Source: Oceanicola granulosus HTCC2516
GTDB lineage: Bacteria; Pseudomonadota; Alphaproteobacteria; Rhodobacterales; Rhodobacteraceae
Assembly (NCBI RefSeq): GCF_000153305.1
Contig: NZ_CH724107.1
Span: 1,535,072 to 1,569,180, forward strand
Direction of reading: 5' to 3'
Length of the DNA: 34,109 bases
Shown here: positions 1-7,026 of the stretch, one piece after another
How the letters are laid out: every line of letters begins with the position of its first letter
Position numbering within the stretch: position 1 is the stretch's first letter
Position numbers and translations under genes: made by a program
The notes under the pieces: generated by a model
What the model was told of the DNA's origin: nothing
The model's input: the letters and a program-made list of their open reading frames with translations, nothing else
Database searches by the model: none

Positions 1-86
1 GGTGCGGTCGAGAAGACTCGAACTTCCACGGGAGTTACCCCACAGCGACCTCAACGCTGCGCGTCTACCAATTCCGCCACGACCGC
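1..86 (-). tRNA. tRNA-Leu (anticodon GAG), 3' end cut by window edge
   Basis: Read on the minus strand the sequence folds as a class II tRNA: a 7-bp acceptor stem (GCGGTCG with CGACCGC), a D arm containing TTGGTAGA, a perfect CAGCG/CGCTG anticodon stem closing a TTGAGGT loop, an extended variable arm, and a T loop TTCGAGT. The anticodon is GAG, so it reads CUC and CUU leucine codons. The discriminator base is A, as expected for leucine. The encoded CCA tail is visible as CC at positions 2-1; its final A would lie just outside the window. Confidence 0.95.
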
Positions 87-109
87 ACTGTCTAGGCTTG
101 GTGCGGCGG

Positions 110-138
110 TCTCTACCGAGTCGCTCCGGCGATGTGAA
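110..138 (-). promoter_or_regulatory. Candidate sigma-70 promoter of the tRNA-Leu gene
   Basis: On the minus strand TTCACA (138-133) is followed after exactly 17 bases by TAGAGA (115-110). Transcription would begin near 103, about 17 bases before the mature tRNA 5' end. The -35 matches the consensus at five of six bases; the -10 is weaker. No transcript data are available. Confidence 0.45.
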
Positions 139-234
139 GGGCAAAAATCACTCTTTCCGCAGCGGCGCTCTGGCATTGGCGGCAAGGGCGCGCCTATGTC
201 ACCCGCAGGCGCATCGACAGCGAGGCAGAGGCAC

Positions 235-903
235 ATGGTGGAGTGGATCGTCAGCCCCGGCCTGACCGGTTACGAGACGGCCGTCGCCGAGATGGAGGCG
301 CGCGCCGCCGCCATCCGCGCGGGCACCGCCGACGAGGCGGTCTGGCTGCTCGAGCACCCGCCGCTCTACACCGCCGGCACCTCCGCCGACCCGGTCGATC
401 TCGTCGATCCCGGCCGGTTTCCCGTCCATGCCAGCCAGCGCGGCGGGCAATATACCTACCACGGCCCCGGCCAGCGCGTCGCCTACGTGATGCTCGACGT
501 CGCCCGGCGCGGGCGCGATGTGCGCGCCTTCGTCGCCAGCCTCGAGGCGTGGATCATCGCGACGCTCGCGGAGTTCAACGTCACCGGCGAGCGGCGCGCG
601 GGCCGGGTCGGGGTCTGGGTGGTACGCGAGGACAAGCCGCTCGGGCCCGACGGCGCGCCGCCGGAGGACAAGATCGCCGCCCTCGGCATCCGGCTGCGCA
701 AGTGGGTGTCGTTCCACGGGATCTCGATCAACGTCGACCCCGACCTCGAGCACTTCTCCGGCATCGTCCCCTGCGGCATCCGCCAACACGGCGTCACCAG
801 CCTCGTCGACCTCGGCCTGCCGGTGACGATGGCCGACGTGGACGTGGCCCTGCGCCGGACGTTTGATGTGGTCATTGGACCCGGCACGGCGGTCGAGGCC
901 TGA
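235..903 (+). CDS. lipB: Octanoyltransferase LipB
   Basis: LipB moves the octanoyl group from octanoyl-ACP to the lipoyl domains of 2-oxoacid dehydrogenases and the glycine cleavage H protein, the first step of endogenous lipoate synthesis in the cytoplasm. The family signature is clear. It shows [12 protein letters not shown], the acyl-pocket lysine in [18 protein letters not shown], and the catalytic cysteine in IVPCGI. The Lys-to-Cys distance of 34 residues equals that of E. coli LipB. The start at 235 (222 aa, beginning MVEW) has a GAGG nine bases upstream and matches the usual N-terminus of this family as I recall it. An in-frame ATG at 196 would add 13 residues and cannot be excluded. 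It is a single gene between the divergent tRNA gene and a convergent DUF4403-like gene. Confidence 0.93.
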   Translation: MVEWIVSPGLTGYETAVAEMEARAAAIRAGTADEAVWLLEHPPLYTAGTSADPVDLVDPGRFPVHASQRGGQYTYHGPGQRVAYVMLDVARRGRDVRAFVASLEAWIIATLAEFNVTGERRAGRVGVWVVREDKPLGPDGAPPEDKIAALGIRLRKWVSFHGISINVDPDLEHFSGIVPCGIRQHGVTSLVDLGLPVTMADVDVALRRTFDVVIGPGTAVEA

Positions 904-983
904 AGACAAGGCTCCATGTCGCGACCGCTCTGCGTGTGCATGACGTCGGCCCAGCGGCAGTCATTCCCGACCCCGCACGATTA

Positions 984-1784
984 TCAAGAGCGCTCGAGCA
1001 GCTCCAGCCGCGCCGGCAGCGGCGGGCAAGGCGGTGCCTCGGCGCGCGGGCCGAGCAGCAGGTCCGCGGTGATGACCGCCGCGATCTCGATGCCGTCGTC
1101 GCCGAAGCGGGGCTGCGTCACGGCGATGGCCGTCGGTCGGAAGCGCCCCTGCCCGTCCAGCGCGTCGACCTCCCTGCAGGCGTCGCGCCACACGCCCCGG
1201 AAGGCGCGGCGCAGCACCGGGCGTTCGGCGAGGCGGGCCACCTGCTCCTCGAGCCCCGCCTCGAAGGCGTCGTCGAGCCCGGGCTGGAGCCGGCTGCGCA
1301 GGTCGATGTCGACGCCGAAGAAGCTCAGCTCCGCCCGCCGCACCGTCGCCTCGCCGAGCACGTCGAGCGCGATCGTCCAGTTCTCGCGGAATTGCGGCCG
1401 CGCCACGAGGTCGACCCCGACCCGAAGTCGCAGCGTCTCGTCGAGGCGCAGGCCGATGAGCCGGCCCGTCACCTCCGCCCGCCCCTCGGCGGTGGCGGAG
1501 ACGACGAACCCCTCCGGTCCGTCCGGCCCCGTGGCGAGGCCGGTGAGGCGGGCGGTCCAGTCGACGCGGTCGTCGTCGAGCCGGCGCGAGATGTCGACGG
1601 CGCGGCCGGTATAGACCTCCTCGACATCCTGCCCGATCAGCAGCGTCAGCGCCTCGTAGGGCAGCGCCACCGTCGCCGCCACGTGGCTGCCCGGCCCCGC
1701 CAGCCGCTGCGCCAGTGTCTCGGCCCCCGCCGTGCCCGCCGCCAGCAGGGCCGCGAACCCCGCCGCCATCGCCGTCATCCGCAT
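984..1784 (-). CDS. Secreted DUF4403-like protein
   Basis: This protein of about 266 residues starts with a typical Sec signal peptide ([21 protein letters not shown], probable cleavage after AGA) and has no further membrane segment, so it is probably periplasmic. The body alternates amphipathic beta-type stretches. Late motifs such as [21 protein letters not shown] resemble the part of DUF4403 proteins that reads W-x-R-x-x-P-x-x-x-x-x-x-Q-P-R. DUF4403 members as I know them are around 450 residues, so this looks like about half of one. The function of the family is unknown; a lipid-binding BPI/SMP-like fold is only a guess. GGAGG lies 7 bases before the chosen ATG at 1784; ATGs at 1787 and 1778 are alternatives. 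It is divergent from ctaD. Confidence 0.6.
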   Translation of the reverse strand: MRMTAMAAGFAALLAAGTAGAETLAQRLAGPGSHVAATVALPYEALTLLIGQDVEEVYTGRAVDISRRLDDDRVDWTARLTGLATGPDGPEGFVVSATAEGRAEVTGRLIGLRLDETLRLRVGVDLVARPQFRENWTIALDVLGEATVRRAELSFFGVDIDLRSRLQPGLDDAFEAGLEEQVARLAERPVLRRAFRGVWRDACREVDALDGQGRFRPTAIAVTQPRFGDDGIEIAAVITADLLLGPRAEAPPCPPLPARLELLERS

Positions 1785-1814
1785 CATCCCGCCTCCGCCA
1801 GCCTCGCCCGCACG

Positions 1815-1843
1815 ACAACAGCCGCGCCGGGTCCGGAGGTCAA
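1815..1843 (-). promoter_or_regulatory. Candidate promoter of the DUF4403-like gene
   Basis: TTGACC (1843-1838) and TGTTGT (1820-1815) are separated by 17 bases on the minus strand, about 30 bases upstream of the start codon. The -35 is the same TTGACC seen before carA, glyQ and metZ. The -10 is a three-of-six match, so this is tentative. Confidence 0.35.
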
Positions 1844-1893
1844 CCGCCGCGCCCCCTGCGCCAAAATGCCCGCGCCGGAGCGTGCGCGGTTTC

Positions 1894-1922
1894 TTGCCCT
1901 GCCCGTGGCGAGGTCTTAGAAG
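1894..1922 (+). promoter_or_regulatory. Candidate ctaD promoter
   Basis: TTGCCC (1894-1899) and TAGAAG (1917-1922) are 17 bases apart, giving a predicted start near 1929 and a leader of about 65 nt. The rest of the 1788-1993 gap, which ctaD shares with the divergent DUF4403-like gene, shows no obvious FNR or RegA-type site. Confidence 0.3.
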
Positions 1923-1993
1923 GCCATGAACGGGGCGGGCAGTGTCGACTCGACGCCGCAGGGCCGCATCATTGGACATACGGGGAGAGCCTC

Positions 1994-3667
1994 ATGGCAG
2001 ACGCCGCCATTCACGGGCATGAGCATGAAGACCAGCGGGGCTTCTTCACGCGCTGGTTCATGTCGACCAACCACAAGGACATCGGCATCCTCTACCTCTT
2101 CGTGTCGGGGTTCGTCGGGTTCATCGCGGTGGCCTTCACCGTGTACATGCGCATGGAGCTGATGACGCCCGGCGTGCAGTACATGTGCGAGGAAGGCGCC
2201 CGCTTCTGGCCCGCCGCCGAGAGCGAGTGCACGCCCAACGGGCATCTGTGGAACGTGATGATCACGTATCACGGCGTGCTGATGATGTTCTTCGTCGTCA
2301 TCCCGGCCCTGTTCGGCGGCTTCGGCAACTACTTCATGCCGCTGCAGATCGGCGCGCCGGACATGTCGTTCCCGCGCATGAACAACCTGTCCTTCTGGCT
2401 CTACGTCACCGGCGTCGGCCTCGGCCTCGCCTCGCTGCTGTCGCCCGGCGGCAACGGCCAGCTCGGCTCCGGCGTGGGCTGGGTGCTCTACCCGCCGCTG
2501 TCGACCTCCGAGGCCGGCATGTCGATGGACCTCGCGATCTTCGCCGTCCACGTCTCCGGCGCGAGCTCGATCCTCGGCGCGATCAACATGATCACCACGT
2601 TTCTCAACATGCGCGCGCCGGGCATGACGCTGCACAAGGTGCCGCTGTTCTCGTGGTCGATCTTCGTGACCGCCTGGCTGATCCTGCTGGCCCTGCCCGT
2701 GCTCGCCGGCGCGATCACCATGCTGCTGACCGACCGCAACTTCGGCACCACGTTCTTCCAGCCCGAAGGCGGCGGCGACCCGGTCCTCTACCAGCACATC
2801 CTGTGGTTCTTCGGCCACCCGGAAGTCTACATCATCATCATCCCCGCCTTCGGGATCATCTCCCACGTGGTGGCGACCTTCTCCAAGAAGCCGATCTTCG
2901 GCTACCTGCCGATGGTCTACGCGATGGTGGCGATCGGCGTGCTCGGCTTCGTCGTCTGGGCGCACCACATGTACACCGTCGGCCTCAGCCTGACCCAGCA
3001 GAGCTACTTCATGCTGGCGACGATGGTGATCGCGGTCCCGACGGGGGTGAAGATCTTCTCGTGGATCGCGACGATGTGGGGCGGCTCGGTCGAGTTCAAG
3101 ACGCCGATGCTCTGGGCGTTCGGCTTCCTGTTCCTCTTCACCGTCGGCGGCGTCACCGGGATCGTGCTGAGCCAGGCCGGCATCGACCGCGCCTATCACG
3201 ACACCTACTACGTCGTGGCGCACTTCCACTACGTGATGAGCCTCGGCGCCGTGTTCGGCATCTTCGCGGGGATCTACTTCTACCTGCCCAAGATGGCCGG
3301 CCGGATGATCCCCGAATGGGCCGGCAAGCTGCACTTCTGGATGATGTTCATTGGTGCGAACATCACCTTCTTCCCGCAGCACTTCCTCGGCCGCCAGGGC
3401 ATGCCGCGCCGCTACATCGACTACCCGGAGGCCTTCGCCACCTGGAACATGGTCTCGTCGCTCGGCGCGTTCCTCGCCTTCGCCAGCTTCGTGTTCTTCA
3501 TCGTGATCCTGTTCAAGGTGCTGCTGGCCCCGCGCACGGTGTTCGCCAACAACCCCTGGAACGAGTGGGCCGACACGCTGGAGTGGACCCTGCCCACCCC
3601 GCCCCCGGAGCACACGTTCGAGACGCTCCCCAAGCAGAGCGACTGGGACAAGCACCACGCTCACTAG
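1994..3667 (+). CDS. ctaD: Cytochrome c oxidase subunit I (aa3 type)
   Basis: CtaD is the catalytic subunit of the aa3 terminal oxidase; it reduces O2 to water in the inner membrane and pumps protons. The product is 557 aa with twelve membrane helices. All ligands are present: His93 (heme a), His275 with the cross-linkable Tyr279 and His324/His325 (CuB), His410 (heme a3) and His412 (heme a). D-channel residues Asp123 and Glu277 (in FGHPEVY) and K-channel Lys353 show a proton-pumping A1-type oxidase. Numbering is shifted by nine from the Rhodobacter sphaeroides enzyme. The ATG at 1994 follows GGGGAG by 6-7 bases; the longer open frame to 1715 is non-coding. Subunits II and III and the assembly genes are not adjacent, which is common in Rhodobacterales. 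An intrinsic terminator follows at once, so it is monocistronic. Confidence 0.99.
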   Translation: MADAAIHGHEHEDQRGFFTRWFMSTNHKDIGILYLFVSGFVGFIAVAFTVYMRMELMTPGVQYMCEEGARFWPAAESECTPNGHLWNVMITYHGVLMMFFVVIPALFGGFGNYFMPLQIGAPDMSFPRMNNLSFWLYVTGVGLGLASLLSPGGNGQLGSGVGWVLYPPLSTSEAGMSMDLAIFAVHVSGASSILGAINMITTFLNMRAPGMTLHKVPLFSWSIFVTAWLILLALPVLAGAITMLLTDRNFGTTFFQPEGGGDPVLYQHILWFFGHPEVYIIIIPAFGIISHVVATFSKKPIFGYLPMVYAMVAIGVLGFVVWAHHMYTVGLSLTQQSYFMLATMVIAVPTGVKIFSWIATMWGGSVEFKTPMLWAFGFLFLFTVGGVTGIVLSQAGIDRAYHDTYYVVAHFHYVMSLGAVFGIFAGIYFYLPKMAGRMIPEWAGKLHFWMMFIGANITFFPQHFLGRQGMPRRYIDYPEAFATWNMVSSLGAFLAFASFVFFIVILFKVLLAPRTVFANNPWNEWADTLEWTLPTPPPEHTFETLPKQSDWDKHHAH

Positions 3668-3673
3668 ATCAGC

Positions 3674-3708
3674 AGAAGCCCCGGCCCCCGCGCCGGGGCT
3701 TCTTCTTT
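3674..3708 (+). terminator. Rho-independent terminator after ctaD
   Basis: A perfect 12-bp stem (AGAAGCCCCGGC, 3674-3685, with GCCGGGGCTTCT, 3692-3703) closes a 6-base loop and runs into a T-rich tail (TCTTT). It starts 7 bases after the ctaD stop codon and is the clearest plus-strand terminator in the window. Confidence 0.9.
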
Positions 3709-3796
3709 AGGGCAGGCGCCCGCCCCGCGACGCCGCACCGCCTTTACCCCGCGACCCGCGCGTTTATCTTCCTCCGCAACGGAGGACGCGCCGCTC

Positions 3797-4306
3797 ATGC
3801 CTTACGAATGGACCGCGCCCGTCGAGGCGCCCGGGGCGCCGCAGGCGGAGCTGCATCTGTGGCCCTACCGCTCGCTGCCGCGGCGCGGGATGGTGACGTT
3901 CATCGGCGTCACCGCGGGGCTGCTGGCGCTGCCGATGATCGCGGTGCTGGGCAGCCCGGTGCTCTGGGGCCTGCTGCCGTTCCTCGCCGCCGCCATCGCC
4001 GGGCTCTGGTGGGGGATCGAGCGGAGCTACCGCGACGGCAGCATCCTCGAGGAGCTGCGCCTCTGGCCCGACCGGATGAGCCTGACGCGCCACAACCCGC
4101 GCGGGCCGAGGCAGGATTGGGACGCGAACCCCTACTGGGTCGAGCTGCGGCTGCACGCCAAGGGCGGGCCGGTGGAGGACTACCTCACCCTGCGCGGCAA
4201 CGGGCGCGAGGTGGAGCTGGGGGCCTTCCTGTCGCCCGAGGAGCGCAAGGCGCTCTACGACGACCTCGACCGCGCCCTGCGCACCCTGCGCGCCGATCCC
4301 GCATGA
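3797..4306 (+). CDS. DUF2244 family membrane protein
   Basis: A 169-residue protein with the DUF2244 pattern. A short N-terminus contains the motif LHLWPYRSLPRRG. Two hydrophobic helices follow at about residues 34-52 and 54-73, then a cytoplasmic beta-rich domain with RLWPDRMSLTRHNPRGPRQ and NPYWVELRLH. The family is widespread in alphaproteobacteria, often near cytochrome c oxidase genes, but its function is not established. The start ATG at 3797 has GGAGG about 12 bases upstream, a rather long spacing. The stop codon overlaps the start of the next gene in an ATGA, so the two are translationally coupled. It lies 88 bases after the ctaD terminator and is probably transcribed separately from ctaD. 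Confidence 0.8.
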   Translation: MPYEWTAPVEAPGAPQAELHLWPYRSLPRRGMVTFIGVTAGLLALPMIAVLGSPVLWGLLPFLAAAIAGLWWGIERSYRDGSILEELRLWPDRMSLTRHNPRGPRQDWDANPYWVELRLHAKGGPVEDYLTLRGNGREVELGAFLSPEERKALYDDLDRALRTLRADPA

Positions 4307-5217
4307 GCCAGGCCCCCGCGACGCCCAAGAGCGCCCGTGCCCGCCGGCTGCTGACCGCCGCCCTGCGCGGCCCCGAGGCGGCGCTGCGCACCGGCGCGCC
4401 GGGCCCGGCCGAGGCCGCGGCCCTGCGGCTGCGCGCGGCACGGCCGGCGCGGGCGCCGGAGCCGGCGGAGGTGGTGTTCCTCGTGCCGCTCGTGGGGCGG
4501 CACCACGTGGGCGATTGGGAGGCTGTGAGCGCGCGGCTGGCGCGGACGCTGGCCAGCTTCGCCGCGCAGACCGACGGCCGCTGGCAGGCGCTGGTCTGCG
4601 GTCAGGACCGCCCGGACATCGCGCTCGATGGGCGCGTCACCTTCCTGCCCTTCTCCGACGAGATCGCCGGCAACGACAAGTGGGACAAGCTCGCCCGCCT
4701 CTGCGCCGCGCTGCCCGAGGCCGCGCCCCAGGGCTACGCGATGCCCTTCGACGCCGACGACCTGCTCCACCCCGGCGCCGTCGCCGAGATGCGCGCGCGC
4801 CGCGCCGCTGGGGGGTACCTGGTCGAGACGGGCTACGTGCGCGACGTGGCGCGCGGGCGCATCGCGCTGGCCGGGCCGCGCCGGCCGGGCGCGCCGCTGC
4901 GCAAGCCGTTCTGGAAGCTCTGCGGGAGCTGCGCCGCCTTCGCCTTCGCCGGCGCGCCGGAAGACACCGCCTTCCTCGCCGCCGCCACCCGCCACGAGCA
5001 CAGGATGTTCCCCTATCTCGCCCGCCTCGCCGGCCGGCCGCTGAGCGCGCTGTCTCGGCCCTCGGTGCTCTACGAGCTGAACCACGGCGAGAACTTCGGC
5101 GCGCGCCGCGGGCGGGTGTCGTTCAAGACCGGCTTCGTCGAGCGCTACCGCATCGACGACCCCGACCGCCTCGCCGGGATCGGCGAGGCCTTCGGCCTCA
5201 GCCCAGGCGGTCCTTGA
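4303..5217 (+). CDS. Small glycosyltransferase-like protein
   Basis: This 304-residue protein starts with a basic, Ala-rich region (1-55). A Rossmann-like beginning (EVVFLVPLVGRHHVGDW) leads to LASFAAQTDGRWQALVCGQD and then PFDADDLLHPGA (about 148-159). That DADD stands where glycosyltransferase A-fold enzymes carry the DxD metal and nucleotide-sugar motif. There is no membrane segment or signal peptide, so it is probably cytoplasmic. Donor and acceptor cannot be told from sequence, and a nonenzymatic GT-A relative is possible. Start: ATG at 4303 overlapping the DUF2244 stop (ATGA). The 3' end overlaps the convergent yqeY gene by 20 bases. I do not recognise a named family beyond GT-2-like. 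Confidence 0.6.
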   Translation: MSQAPATPKSARARRLLTAALRGPEAALRTGAPGPAEAAALRLRAARPARAPEPAEVVFLVPLVGRHHVGDWEAVSARLARTLASFAAQTDGRWQALVCGQDRPDIALDGRVTFLPFSDEIAGNDKWDKLARLCAALPEAAPQGYAMPFDADDLLHPGAVAEMRARRAAGGYLVETGYVRDVARGRIALAGPRRPGAPLRKPFWKLCGSCAAFAFAGAPEDTAFLAAATRHEHRMFPYLARLAGRPLSALSRPSVLYELNHGENFGARRGRVSFKTGFVERYRIDDPDRLAGIGEAFGLSPGGP

Positions 5218-5662
5218 CCATCGGCCCGACCTTGCCGAAATCCATCTGCCCGGTGTAGCGCGCCTTCAGCGCCGCCATCACCTTGCCCATGTCGCGGATC
5301 GAGGTCGCCTCGGTCTCGCGGATCGCGGTGCTGACCGCTGCCTCGGTCTCGTCGGCGTCGAGCTTGCGCGGCAGGAACTCCTCGATCACGTCGATCTCCG
5401 CCATCTCGCGCCCCGCGAGGTCGAGCCGTCCGGCTTCCTCGTAGGCCCGTGCGCTCTCGCGGCGCTGCTTGACCATCTTGCCGAGGATCGCCCGGACCTC
5501 CTCGTCGCTCACGCCGTCGGTCGCGCCCTCCTCGCCGGTGCGGGCGGCGATCTCGCGGTCCTTGATGGCGGCGGAGATGAGGCGGAGCGTGGAAAGCCGA
5601 TCGGCCTCCTTGGCGCGCATGGCGTCCTTGAGGGCCGCGGAGAGGCGGCTACGCATGTCCAT
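5198..5662 (-). CDS. yqeY: GatB/YqeY domain protein
   Basis: A 154-residue soluble protein of the YqeY family, related to the tRNA-binding C-terminal domain of amidotransferase subunit GatB. Motifs fit throughout: DRLSTLRLISAAIKDREI near the N-terminus, EVRAILGKMVKQRRESA in the middle, and EFLPRKLDADE then GKVMAALKARYTGQMDFG near the end. The biochemical role of stand-alone YqeY is not settled; tRNA-related functions are suspected from its homology. The start at 5662 (MDMRSRL) matches the family; an upstream in-frame ATG at 5677 has no ribosome site. It is divergent from carA, a pairing I recall as conserved in Rhodobacteraceae, and it overlaps the upstream glycosyltransferase gene tail to tail by 20 bases. 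Confidence 0.92.
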   Translation of the reverse strand: MDMRSRLSAALKDAMRAKEADRLSTLRLISAAIKDREIAARTGEEGATDGVSDEEVRAILGKMVKQRRESARAYEEAGRLDLAGREMAEIDVIEEFLPRKLDADETEAAVSTAIRETEATSIRDMGKVMAALKARYTGQMDFGKVGPMVKDRLG

Positions 5663-5713
5663 GTCAGAGTGTCCCATTCGACGCGCCGCAAGCTGGCGCA
5701 ATCCCAGTCCCGC

Positions 5714-5742
5714 ATCATAGAGGCCGGGGCCGGAGGTGACAA
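5714..5742 (-). promoter_or_regulatory. Promoter of yqeY
   Basis: TTGTCA (5742-5737), a 17-base spacer and TATGAT (5719-5714) form one of the best sigma-70 matches in the window. The predicted start near 5707 gives a 45-nt leader. It lies back to back with the carA promoter, with 14 bases between the two -35 boxes. Confidence 0.65.
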
Positions 5743-5756
5743 CCGCGCGACAGACC

Positions 5757-5785
5757 TTGACCCCCGTGCCGCCGGGACATACGAC
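5757..5785 (+). promoter_or_regulatory. Promoter of carA
   Basis: TTGACC (5757-5762), 17 bases, TACGAC (5780-5785). The predicted start near 5792 leaves about 24 nt before the carA ATG, too short for a leader-peptide attenuator. The -10 is a three-of-six match. Confidence 0.5.
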
Positions 5786-5815
5786 GCGCACGATTTGGCC
5801 GCAGGGGAACGAGAC

Positions 5816-6964
5816 ATGACCGACGCATTCCGCCCCACCGCCTGTCTCGCCCTCGCCGACGGCACGCTGTTTTACGGACGCGGCTTCGGCGCGGTGGGCG
5901 AGACGACGGCGGAGCTCTGCTTCAACACCGCGATGACCGGCTATCAGGAGATCATGACCGATCCCTCCTATGCCGGGCAGGTGGTGACCTTCACCTTCCC
6001 GCACGTGGGCAATGTCGGAGTCAATCCGGAAGACGACGAGACCGCCGACCCGGTCGCCGCCGGCATGGTGGTGAAGTGGGACCCTACGGAGCCCTCGAAC
6101 TGGCGCGCCGCCGAGGCGCTGACGCCGTGGCTGGCGCGGCGCGGGCGGATCGGCATCGGCGGCGTCGACACCCGCCGGCTGACCCGCGCGATCCGCCACC
6201 AGGGCGCGCCGCACGTGGCGCTGGCGCACGATCCCGAGGGCAAGTTCGACATCGACGCGCTGGTCCAGAAGGCCCGCGCCTTCCGCGGCCTCGAGGGGCT
6301 CGACCTCGCGCGCGAGGTGACCTGCGCCCAATCCTACCGCTGGAGCGAGACCAAGTGGTCCTGGCCCCACGGCTTCGGCCGGCTCGAGGCGCCGCGCCAC
6401 AAGGTCGTGGCCATCGATTACGGCGCCAAGCGCAACATCCTGCGCTCGCTCGCCTCCACGGGCTGCGACGTCACCGTGCTCCCGGCGACGGCGACAGCGG
6501 ACGACATCCTCGCGCTGGCGCCGGACGGGCTGTTCCTGTCGAACGGGCCGGGCGACCCGGCGGCGACGGGCGTCTACGCGGTGCCGACGATCCGCGAGGT
6601 GCTGGAGCGCTCGAACATGCCCGTCTTCGGCATCTGCCTCGGCCACCAGATCCTCGCGCTGGCGCTCGGCGCGCGCACGGTCAAGATGAACCACGGCCAC
6701 CACGGCGCGAACCACCCGGTCAAGGACAAGGAGACGGGGAAGGTCGAGATCACCTCGATGAACCACGGCTTCACCGTCGACACCCAGTCGCTCCCCGAGG
6801 GCGTGCGCGAAACCCACGTGAGCCTGTTCGACGGCTCCAACTGCGGCATCCGCATGGAGGAAAGGCCCGTCTTTTCCGTGCAGTACCACCCCGAGGCCAG
6901 CCCCGGCCCGCAGGACAGCGCCTACCTGTTCGACCGCTTCTCGGCGGCGATGGACGCCGCTTAA
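5816..6964 (+). CDS. carA: Carbamoyl-phosphate synthase small subunit
   Basis: CarA hydrolyses glutamine and passes ammonia to CarB for carbamoyl phosphate synthesis, feeding the arginine and pyrimidine pathways. The protein is 382 aa, the same as E. coli CarA. The N-terminal CPSase small-chain domain shows ELCFNTAMTGYQEI and GIGGVDTRRLTRAIR. The C-terminal class I glutamine amidotransferase domain has the nucleophile Cys274 in GICLGHQ and the partners His358 and Glu360 in YHPEASPGP. SNGPGDP marks the oxyanion region. The ATG at 5816 follows AGGGGA by 7 bases. carB is not in the window. The next gene, a glycosyltransferase, starts 62 bases downstream. Confidence 0.98.
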   Translation: MTDAFRPTACLALADGTLFYGRGFGAVGETTAELCFNTAMTGYQEIMTDPSYAGQVVTFTFPHVGNVGVNPEDDETADPVAAGMVVKWDPTEPSNWRAAEALTPWLARRGRIGIGGVDTRRLTRAIRHQGAPHVALAHDPEGKFDIDALVQKARAFRGLEGLDLAREVTCAQSYRWSETKWSWPHGFGRLEAPRHKVVAIDYGAKRNILRSLASTGCDVTVLPATATADDILALAPDGLFLSNGPGDPAATGVYAVPTIREVLERSNMPVFGICLGHQILALALGARTVKMNHGHHGANHPVKDKETGKVEITSMNHGFTVDTQSLPEGVRETHVSLFDGSNCGIRMEERPVFSVQYHPEASPGPQDSAYLFDRFSAAMDAA

Positions 6965-7026
6965 CTCCACCTTAAGAGACGCCCGCCTATGCTCGAATCG
7001 GAAGCGAGCTGAGGCGGAGGCGAGGG

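Noticed and set aside
196-234. Alternative lipB start at 196
   Set aside because: It adds 13 residues of non-family sequence; TATGTC at this place could itself be a -10 box. It is kept only as a possibility.
1916-3664. Minus-strand frame of 582 codons opposite ctaD
   Set aside because: Antisense shadow: low-complexity His/Asp/Glu/Gly-rich translation, while the opposite strand encodes a fully conserved oxidase subunit.
2185-4302. Very long plus-strand frame continuous with the small glycosyltransferase frame
   Set aside because: It runs through ctaD and the DUF2244 gene in another frame, is dominated by Arg/Pro/Ala/His, and exists only because GC-rich coding DNA lacks stop codons. The real gene in this frame begins at 4303.
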